21,784 nt of DNA from a virus: IMG/VR virus record IMGVR_UViG_3300042197_003370, positions 1-21,784 of that record; one strand, written 5' to 3'. Within the stretch, counting starts at the first letter, position 1, and the number at the start of each line of letters is the position of its first letter. Under the pieces are notes generated by a model, which saw nothing but the letters and a program-made list of their open reading frames with translations, had not been told where the DNA came from and did not search any database. This document shows, piece after piece, positions 1-5,534 of this stretch. A program made the position numbers and the translations under genes.

Positions 1-1495
1 GATTGGTTAGTAGAGATCCAGACTCATTTAGTAATGTTTTTTCATTAAATTTATTAAAAACTTCTTCAATGTGGGATATTTTTTTAGAAAGTTTTTTATT
101 CTGTTCTTCTATAAAATCTACTTTTAATTTTTCTAGAATAGAATAAATGTCTTCTTTTATATTTTGATAATCCTTATTTCTTTGAATTATTCTCTGTTCA
201 TTTATTAAGATATCCTTTTGCAATATTTCAATTTTTTCATTTAAATCGTTGTTTACACTTAATAAATTTTGATTTAAATTATTTTCTAAATTTATAATAT
301 TTTCTTCATATTTTTTTGATATTTCACTTACTTCTTGGGAAATATCTTCTTTTGCCTCAACTAAATTATCTATTGATTTAGAAAATGTCTCTAGTTTTCT
401 ATCAACATTTATTTCTCTATTTTTAATATCCTTTAAAGTATTTTCATATATTTTAGAAATATGAGAAAACTCATCTATAGAAGAATCTATTTTTTCTTTA
501 CATGAAGAAATTACATTTTGAATATCATCCTTAAGTATAGAGTTTTCTTCTGATAATGTTTTTTCAAATATTTTTAATTCATTTGAAAAAATATCAATTT
601 TATTTTTTGCATACTTCTCTATTGATTTTATTTCTTCTTCAGTAGTTAATTTTAAATTAATTAATAGATCATTATATTTTGGAATTTCTATATTTGAAAA
701 ATTTTCTACCTTTAAATTTACTTTTAGTATTTCTTCTTTTAGATTTTCTTCAAAAGAAGATACCTTTTTAGATATTGTATTTAAATATTCCTCGGATTTT
801 AATTTTCCTTCAGTAAATATCCTTTTATATTTTGGAAGTTCTTCATTGGAAAAATTATTTACATATTCAAATAAAGAACTTACTTCTTTTTTAATTTCAT
901 ATAAACTTTTTTCATTAATACCTTCGAGATTCTTTTCTAGTTCTTTGAATTTTTTATTTGAATACTGATCGATCTGATCAAATTTTTCTTCTAGTTTATC
1001 AATTACATTATCAATTCTAGAACTAGACCTTACTTCAGATTCTACAATAAGTTTGTCATATTTCGGTACATCATTTTCAATAAAATCTTTTACCTGATTC
1101 TTTAATCCAATAAAATCGGATTTTAATCTGCTGATACTTTTTGAATTTAAAGATTTAATATTTTCTTGAACATCATCAATATACGCCTCAATCGAAACTA
1201 GATATGTTACCATAGTTTTATCTAGTTCTTTTTTTTTCGAGGTATCTTTTATTTCCTCCTTTATTTTTTCAATTTCTTTTGAAAGAAAAGAAATTTGACT
1301 TATATTATTTTTAAACTCTTCTATAGTTTCTGTAAAATTTGAAGTGGCACTGAAACTCTCTAATTTTTCTTTCAGTAAAGAAAAATCTTCAGAAATATTA
1401 ACATTACTTTCAATAGAATTTTTTATATTTCCAATAATGGATTTATTATTATCTGACTCATTATAAAAAAGTTCCGAAGGTTTTTTTAATGCCAC
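1..1495 (-). CDS. Long coiled-coil protein, 3' end outside window (unknown function, T4-like phage late region)
   Basis: Reading the minus strand from a GTG at 1495 gives 498 codons without a stop, running off the left edge. The protein starts MALKKPSELFYNES and is extremely rich in Lys, Glu, Asn, Ile, Ser and Leu, with long heptad-like stretches (for example KKELDKTMVTYLVSIEAYID, DNVIDKLEEKFDQIDQYSNK), so an extended coiled coil is likely over most of its length. A motif [VLI]PKY[DKN] occurs three times (starting at nt 1069, 838 and 685). No signal peptide, membrane segment or catalytic motif is seen. An in-frame TAA at 1537-1535 limits the start to GTG 1495 or further in; a GGAG lies 10 nt before the GTG. 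It follows gp16 after 66 nt, in the interval between small and large terminase where I would expect gp17 next. A fibrous virion or packaging-associated role is inference only. I do not recognise the family. Confidence 0.8.
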   Translation of the reverse strand, partial: MALKKPSELFYNESDNNKSIIGNIKNSIESNVNISEDFSLLKEKLESFSATSNFTETIEEFKNNISQISFLSKEIEKIKEEIKDTSKKKELDKTMVTYLVSIEAYIDDVQENIKSLNSKSISRLKSDFIGLKNQVKDFIENDVPKYDKLIVESEVRSSSRIDNVIDKLEEKFDQIDQYSNKKFKELEKNLEGINEKSLYEIKKEVSSLFEYVNNFSNEELPKYKRIFTEGKLKSEEYLNTISKKVSSFEENLKEEILKVNLKVENFSNIEIPKYNDLLINLKLTTEEEIKSIEKYAKNKIDIFSNELKIFEKTLSEENSILKDDIQNVISSCKEKIDSSIDEFSHISKIYENTLKDIKNREINVDRKLETFSKSIDNLVEAKEDISQEVSEISKKYEENIINLENNLNQNLLSVNNDLNEKIEILQKDILINEQRIIQRNKDYQNIKEDIYSILEKLKVDFIEEQNKKLSKKISHIEEVFNKFNEKTLLNESGSLLTN

Positions 1496-1496
1496 T

Positions 1497-1511
1497 CTAT
1501 GGTTTCTCCAT
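1497..1511 (-). other. Four-codon mini-ORF (MEKP-stop) ahead of the GTG start
   Basis: On the minus strand ATG GAG AAA CCA TAG reads from 1511 to 1497. It is preceded by AGGA (1519-1516) at 4 nt, the best ribosome binding site in this gap. Its stop is separated by one base from the GTG of the coiled-coil gene, which would favour termination-reinitiation. Alternatively a one-base indel has split an ATG start from its gene: removing one base would give MEKPRVALKKPSELF. The sequence ATGG-agaaa-CCAT can also form a 4-bp hairpin. Confidence 0.35.
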
Positions 1512-1561
1512 TTTATCCTATAGGAATATTTATTTTAGAAAAATCTTCTTATAAAATTACT

Positions 1562-1996
1562 CTAAGGAATATCAGTTTGTTTACTTTGCTTTATCAATTT
1601 CAAAAGATCTGAAGTGGATCCTACATACAACGCATTATTAACTGTGGTGGACCCTTTTGTTTTTGTTTCATCAATATCCTTTAATTTTTTTTGAAGATCT
1701 AGTAATTTATCTGTGGCATCAGCAACATTTTTAATAAGTTGACCTGCTACTTCATATGCTCTAGGTTGATCAGTTTCTTGAGCTAATTCTAAAATAGAAT
1801 TTATTGCTTCTTGACCCTTTTCAATTAAGGAATATAAATTACCTCTGGTATATTCATAATCTTTCGTTAAATCATTATTAGATGAAACAACTTCATTTTT
1901 TATAGGTAATATTTCGGGAGATACTGTTAAATTTATTTCTTCAGATGTTCCATCAACATCAAAAGTTTCATTTAATTTTTCAAATTTATCTTTCAT
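1562..1996 (-). CDS. 16: Small terminase subunit, T4 gp16-like
   Basis: This 144-residue protein is the DNA-recognition or regulatory subunit of the packaging motor; in T4 gp16 forms rings and stimulates the ATPase/nuclease gp17. The diagnostic central block is present at about residues 46-108: DYEYTRGNLYSLIEKGQEAI, then PRAYEVAGQLIKNVADATDK and LLDLQKKLKDI, matching the helical core of T4-type gp16 with its PRAYEV-GQLIK signature. The N-terminal ~45 residues are acidic and look disordered; the C-terminal tail (KTKGSTTVNNALYVGSTSDL) is the usual flexible end. The length is slightly shorter than T4 gp16 (164 aa). The ATG lies 2 nt after the gp15 stop (TAA-TC-ATG) and lacks a clear Shine-Dalgarno, suggesting translational coupling to gp15. 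It ends with TAG. Confidence 0.9.
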   Translation of the reverse strand: MKDKFEKLNETFDVDGTSEEINLTVSPEILPIKNEVVSSNNDLTKDYEYTRGNLYSLIEKGQEAINSILELAQETDQPRAYEVAGQLIKNVADATDKLLDLQKKLKDIDETKTKGSTTVNNALYVGSTSDLLKLIKQSKQTDIP

Positions 1997-1998
1997 GA

Positions 1999-3024
1999 TT
2001 ATAAATCAGTATTTTGTGATGGACTATACTCTTTGAAGTCTTGGAAGAAAGTCGTATCTTCATTAAATCCAAAATCATCTCCATAATCAATTAGAGCATC
2101 ATCTGCAGCAGTGACTAAGTTGACAGCAGTTCCTGCAACGTGTCCCTCAATTTCTGTATCTTCATATCCTCTGATAACGACTAACTTATTTCCATCTTTG
2201 GATTTAACATACATTAACTCAGTATCTACATATATTCTTGATCCAGTAGTAATAGCAGTCGCATCACCTACATTTACATATGCCGCAACTTCATCAATAT
2301 CTGATGCAATTGTTGTTGTTGCATCATCATTATAATCTTTTGTTGCTCTAGGAGTTACAACATATCTCATTTCTCTCTTCTTAGTTTCAACTCCAGACAT
2401 ATAATCCAAAGTAACTTTTTTGATAACTCCAGTAGAAGATGATGGAATAGGACCAAACAGATAAGTTTTGGCAGTAAATCTTAAAGTATAAACTAATGAT
2501 CTTCTTTTTGTATAATCTCCTTCATAATCATCAGTAAAAGAAACACTATCTAAAATAATAGGAATATCTCTCTTTTCATTGATTGGTTCTACTAACTTAA
2601 CAGTTAAATTATAACTAGGTTGAAAATATGGAAGAACTTGTTCAACAATTTGAAGTGCATCATCATTTAATTTTGTAATAATATTCAATTCAAATTGCAT
2701 ATTATAAGGAACTGGCATATAAACTTTTTTGCCAGTGTCTGTAATAAAACTTTGAGTTGTTGAAACTTTTCTTGCAGAATCATAGTTTAAACCTACAAAT
2801 TCAAATGACATCCTGGGAAGAGTCATTTTTATTGGTTTTAATGCAGATGGATCTTGCTCAATTCTTGCTAAAAACTTTTGAATTGGTCCATAAGCTAAAG
2901 GAACTTTTATGACACTAACGGTATCATCAGAATTATTGACGTGATGAATTTCGATATTATTGAAAATATTTCCAAATGCAACAATAGTTTTTCTAAAAAT
3001 TTCGTGATAAAAATAATCAAACAT
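1999..3024 (-). CDS. 15: Tail sheath terminator / proximal tail sheath stabiliser, T4 gp15-like
   Basis: In T4, gp15 forms a hexamer that caps the tail tube and sheath and joins the tail to the neck of the head. This 341-residue protein has the family N-terminus (MFDYFYHEIFRKTIVAFGNI) and the hallmark block QIVEQVLPYFQPSYNLTV at residues 125-142, followed by the KRDIPIILDSVSFTDDYEGD segment seen in T4 gp15. T4 gp15 is 272 residues; the excess here is mostly a C-terminal segment, residues about 240-303, containing SRIYVDTELMYV, VIRG and HVAGTAV, which resembles a module in the two giant proteins of this window. Upstream, AAAGGGA sits about 9 nt before the ATG, in the 31-nt gap after gp14. The core TTAAATA in the same gap is a poor late-promoter match. 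Confidence 0.93.
   Translation of the reverse strand: MFDYFYHEIFRKTIVAFGNIFNNIEIHHVNNSDDTVSVIKVPLAYGPIQKFLARIEQDPSALKPIKMTLPRMSFEFVGLNYDSARKVSTTQSFITDTGKKVYMPVPYNMQFELNIITKLNDDALQIVEQVLPYFQPSYNLTVKLVEPINEKRDIPIILDSVSFTDDYEGDYTKRRSLVYTLRFTAKTYLFGPIPSSSTGVIKKVTLDYMSGVETKKREMRYVVTPRATKDYNDDATTTIASDIDEVAAYVNVGDATAITTGSRIYVDTELMYVKSKDGNKLVVIRGYEDTEIEGHVAGTAVNLVTAADDALIDYGDDFGFNEDTTFFQDFKEYSPSQNTDL
2116..2307 (-). repeat. DTELMYV...VIRG...HVAG module in gp15
   Basis: Residues ~240-303 of gp15 show the pattern I.[VI]D.E[LF]...[VTI]......[LV].V.RG....H..G..V, also found in the giant proteins at 6570-6744 and 17308-17451. It is absent from T4 gp15 as I remember it. Likely a small beta domain added to the C-terminal side; function unknown. 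Confidence 0.55.
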
Positions 3025-3055
3025 TTTAGTGTGTCCCTTTACTTATATTTAACAA

Positions 3056-4435
3056 CTAAACTTCTCCGAAAGGATTTCTTTCACTAAAGTCTGTAATTTC
3101 ATCACCTTCAGTTTCAAATATATCATTTTGTGCATATGGATCCACCAAATTATCTGTAGTCACTGATTGAACTGTATATCTTGCAGAAGAAGACGATCCA
3201 ACCAGAGTTTCTCCAACTGCAAAAGATCCATCTATAATTGCAACTTCAAGTTTCCCAGTAACTGCATTCCACTCTCTAACTTTTGCAGTTGTAGATGTTG
3301 CAGATCCAGTAACAACTTCATTATAACGATATGTTCCCGTTCCAACTGAAGATGGGTTTGATATGGTTATTATCGGAGTAATTGTATATCCAATTCCAGA
3401 GTTAGTAATTCTTATTTGAGAGATAGTTCCTGCTGCAGAAACAACAGCAATTCCAGTTGTTGTAACCGCATAAGAAACGTTTGATGGTGAAGAGAAAGTG
3501 ATTGTAGGTGAAGAAGTATATCTACTTCCACCATTTGTAATAGTGATCGCACCAATAGATGCTCCTGAAGTTGCAACACCAACTGTAGCTGCTGCACCAA
3601 TTCCCCCACCACCAATAAAGAATACTGAAGGTGGATATGTATATCCGGATCCTGGTTTTGTTATATAAACTTTATCAATAGAATATGCTGTAGTGAGACC
3701 AGATCTGGATGTCATTATTGCAACAGCTTCAGCAGTAACACCAGAAGTTGGTGGTGATATTGCAACTCTAGGTGCAGATGTATATCCTTGACCATCATTT
3801 ATAAGAGTAATTGTTTGTACACCACCAGTAACTTGAGTAGTTGTTGCTGTTGCAGTAGTACCAATTCCAACTAAAGAAATAGTGGCAATATAACCTTGAT
3901 CTTTAATTACCTCATCAATTTCGGTAACCCCAGTATCAATATCTTCATCTTCATATTCAAAGAGTTCACAACGAAGTTCATAAACATAATTTTTTCCGAG
4001 TTGATAAAATGGTTTTTCTCTTTCAACAAACTTTACTTCAAATAACTTTTCTCCAAGAGGGAAAAAAATTAAATCTCCTTCATTTGGTCTAAGAGAAGAT
4101 TTTATATTTGGTTGATCTTTTATTAAATCTTTAATGTATAGTTCAAATCTCTCTGCTGAAACGATCAGAGTAATTTCATCAGATACTGTTAATCCAAATT
4201 TTGTAAGAACATCAGTATTTTCTGCATATCCCTCATAATTTGCAACATAAGCCTCTATTGGATATGCCTTATCAAAATTAGATTCAATAACTTCTTTGAT
4301 TATTGTTTTTTCTGTAATATATTTTCTGGGCAGATAATGTATTTCTACCCCAAACATTCTTAGGTGCTCATTGATTAAATCTTGAACAAGTGCTTGTTCT
4401 CCTTGAGAACCTTGTAAGAAAAAGGGATTTAGCAT
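3056..4435 (-). CDS. 14: Neck protein, T4 gp14-like, with large beta-repeat insertion
   Basis: gp14 with gp13 completes the portal vertex after packaging so that the tail can dock. Residues 1-180 align with the T4 gp14 core: INEHLRMFGVEIHYLPRKYI, FGLTVSDEITL, PNEGDLIFFPLGEKLFEVKF and KPFYQLGKNYVYEL. The short tail (DITDFSERNPFGEV-like, residues ~444-459) also resembles the T4 C-terminus. Between them, residues ~185-425 are absent from T4 gp14 (256 aa) and hold four GxGYTxxP repeats (DGQGYTSAP 214, PGSGYTYPP 261, GGSRYTSSP 302, SGIGYTITP 346) and one W-TG-L-V / GE-V-G module (about 383-421). The ATG overlaps the gp13 stop by one base (TAATG), so translation is probably coupled. Confidence 0.92.
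   Translation of the reverse strand: MLNPFFLQGSQGEQALVQDLINEHLRMFGVEIHYLPRKYITEKTIIKEVIESNFDKAYPIEAYVANYEGYAENTDVLTKFGLTVSDEITLIVSAERFELYIKDLIKDQPNIKSSLRPNEGDLIFFPLGEKLFEVKFVEREKPFYQLGKNYVYELRCELFEYEDEDIDTGVTEIDEVIKDQGYIATISLVGIGTTATATTTQVTGGVQTITLINDGQGYTSAPRVAISPPTSGVTAEAVAIMTSRSGLTTAYSIDKVYITKPGSGYTYPPSVFFIGGGGIGAAATVGVATSGASIGAITITNGGSRYTSSPTITFSSPSNVSYAVTTTGIAVVSAAGTISQIRITNSGIGYTITPIITISNPSSVGTGTYRYNEVVTGSATSTTAKVREWNAVTGKLEVAIIDGSFAVGETLVGSSSSARYTVQSVTTDNLVDPYAQNDIFETEGDEITDFSERNPFGEV
3326..3823 (-). repeat. Four-copy GxGYTxxP beta-repeat array inside gp14
   Basis: This segment codes residues ~205-370 of gp14. Four imperfect units of 41-47 residues follow the pattern I..I.IT..G.GYT..P.I.IS.P. 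At DNA level the units share the plus-strand phrase gtatatcc(a/g)(a/g)(a/t)tcc, for example around 3638 and 3385. The same unit occurs in gp8 and both giant proteins. Confidence 0.8.
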
Positions 4436-5280
4436 TATCCAATCATATCCAGTGGTGGTAATTCAAATTCTGTCATCATACGTTTTTTAATATCTTCAAG
4501 TTCATTTACAGCATCTTCATAAATTTCTCTACCATTAAGTTCAACACCACCAGGTAATTTAACTCCTCTAAACTTAATTAGATTTTGTCCCCATTGTTTT
4601 TTAATTAATGATGTAAGATAGGGTTTTAAAAATGAATCGTTCCAAACTCTTGGAGAATCTGCTGGATCCAAAACTCTGTAGCAATCAATAATTAAGTATT
4701 GTCCAGTAGTCACGGACGACCAATCCATATCAATATAGAGTTTATCTTGTCTTTTATTAAATCTAATCATTTTTTCTGGATTTAACAACCAACTGATATC
4801 TTCAAGATATCTTTTAACCATTGTATAAGTTAAAAGTTCAATTGTATTAAAATAATAAACATCATTCAACATCAATTGATATTGAATATTGAACATCCCC
4901 TGAGAAACAGTATTATTTCCATCAACTTTAAAAATTTTATTAACACCAATGACAGTAGATGGGATTTGTATATAATTTGAATTTTCTCTGTATGAAAAAG
5001 TTGTAGCAGTTCCGACTATAGTTGATTGTGCTGATGTTGTTGTAATACCAGAAATTGAATTATTTCCAGGAGCTCTCCCTCTATCAATGTCTTCTTGGGT
5101 TATTTGATATTTCAAATACATTTGCATAACACCATCAAAATGCCGTTCCTGAAAATACTGAACAGCATCATCAACAAGATCTTCTATTTGCTCATCAGCA
5201 ACGTTAATTTCTAAAACTGGATATCCCAGTTTTCTTTTACAATAATCTATAAGTTCCTGTCTTGTAGATGGTTGAGACAT
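4435..5280 (-). CDS. 13: Neck protein, T4 gp13-like
   Basis: gp13 binds the portal after DNA packaging and, with gp14, forms the neck that receives the tail. The 281-residue protein carries the family N-terminus: RQELIDYCKRKLGYPVLEIN, VADEQIEDLVDDAVQYFQER and HFDG (residues 7-50), then LLTYTMVKRYLEDISWLLNP (~149-168) and a C-terminal block WNDSFLKPYLTSLIKKQWGQ with KFRGVKLPGGVELNGREIY. The length is close to T4 gp13 (309 aa). A short Ser/Thr-rich insertion (ISGITTTSAQSTIVGTATTF, ~76-95) resembles the linkers of the giant proteins. The start is supported by AGGGG at 5294-5290, 9 nt upstream. It is first in the neck-terminase group and lies directly behind the TATAAATA late promoter at 5310-5303. 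Confidence 0.93.
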   Translation of the reverse strand: MSQPSTRQELIDYCKRKLGYPVLEINVADEQIEDLVDDAVQYFQERHFDGVMQMYLKYQITQEDIDRGRAPGNNSISGITTTSAQSTIVGTATTFSYRENSNYIQIPSTVIGVNKIFKVDGNNTVSQGMFNIQYQLMLNDVYYFNTIELLTYTMVKRYLEDISWLLNPEKMIRFNKRQDKLYIDMDWSSVTTGQYLIIDCYRVLDPADSPRVWNDSFLKPYLTSLIKKQWGQNLIKFRGVKLPGGVELNGREIYEDAVNELEDIKKRMMTEFELPPLDMIG

Positions 5281-5289
5281 TATAAGATA

Positions 5290-5294
5290 CCCCT
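5290..5294 (-). promoter_or_regulatory. Ribosome binding site of gp13 (AGGGG)
   Basis: AGGGG on the minus strand, 9 nt before ATG 5280. It is one of the few clear Shine-Dalgarno sequences in the window, consistent with gp13 being first in a new transcript while most other genes appear coupled to their upstream neighbour. Confidence 0.65.
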
Positions 5295-5301
5295 GATATA
5301 G

Positions 5302-5311
5302 GTATTTATAG
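5302..5311 (-). promoter_or_regulatory. T4-type late promoter (CTATAAATAC) driving gp13-14-15-16
   Basis: The minus strand reads CTATAAATAC, with TATAAATA at 5310-5303, an exact match to the T4 late promoter -10 element recognised by gp55-RNA polymerase. It sits 22 nt before the gp13 start and overlaps the stop codon region of the 75-residue gene, leaving room for a short leader containing AGGGG. It is the only exact minus-strand match I noticed near a gene start. Confidence 0.75.
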
Positions 5312-5533
5312 TTTACTTGATAGTTGAATTATCAAGGTTTTAATTTGAGATAAATCATCCTTTATTGTATTAACATCCTTTTCCAAATTTTCTATCCTAT
5401 TTTTATCATCTTGAATTATTTTTTTGTGTTTTAGGTGTTGTTGGTACGATAAATTATCAGTATTAACAATTGCACCGGAATTTTTATCTCTATAAAGATT
5501 AGGTTTTCCTTCAACTGGTATTAAATTTTTCAT
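5306..5533 (-). CDS. Small conserved-type protein with C-terminal coiled coil, between baseplate and neck genes
   Basis: A 75-residue protein, start MKNLIPVEGKPNLYRDKNSG. The N-terminal half (LIPVEG-P-LYRD--SGAIVNTD) is a motif I recall from short uncharacterised proteins at this position in marine T4-like phages. The C-terminal half (residues ~40-75, DDKNRIENLEKDVNTIKDDL then SQIKTLIIQLSSKL) has Ile/Leu at heptad spacing and is probably a coiled coil. No membrane segment or enzyme motif. Its ATG lies one base after the TAA of the giant DUF4815-type gene (TAATATG) with no Shine-Dalgarno, so translation is probably coupled. Its 3' end holds the gp13 late promoter. A small virion or assembly factor is inference; T4 has fibritin (wac), a coiled-coil protein, at the corresponding place, but I see no sequence similarity to it. 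Confidence 0.8.
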   Translation of the reverse strand: MKNLIPVEGKPNLYRDKNSGAIVNTDNLSYQQHLKHKKIIQDDKNRIENLEKDVNTIKDDLSQIKTLIIQLSSKL

Positions 5534-5534
5534 A

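Noticed and set aside
1527-1534. AATAAATA before the coiled-coil gene as a late promoter
   Set aside because: One mismatch at the first position and 31 nt from the GTG, in very AT-rich sequence; too weak to call.
1496-1561. Rho-independent terminator in the gap after gp16
   Set aside because: Only a 4-bp ATGG/CCAT stem and an imperfect CTATAGG/CCATAG pairing are present, without a GC-rich stem and U-tract.
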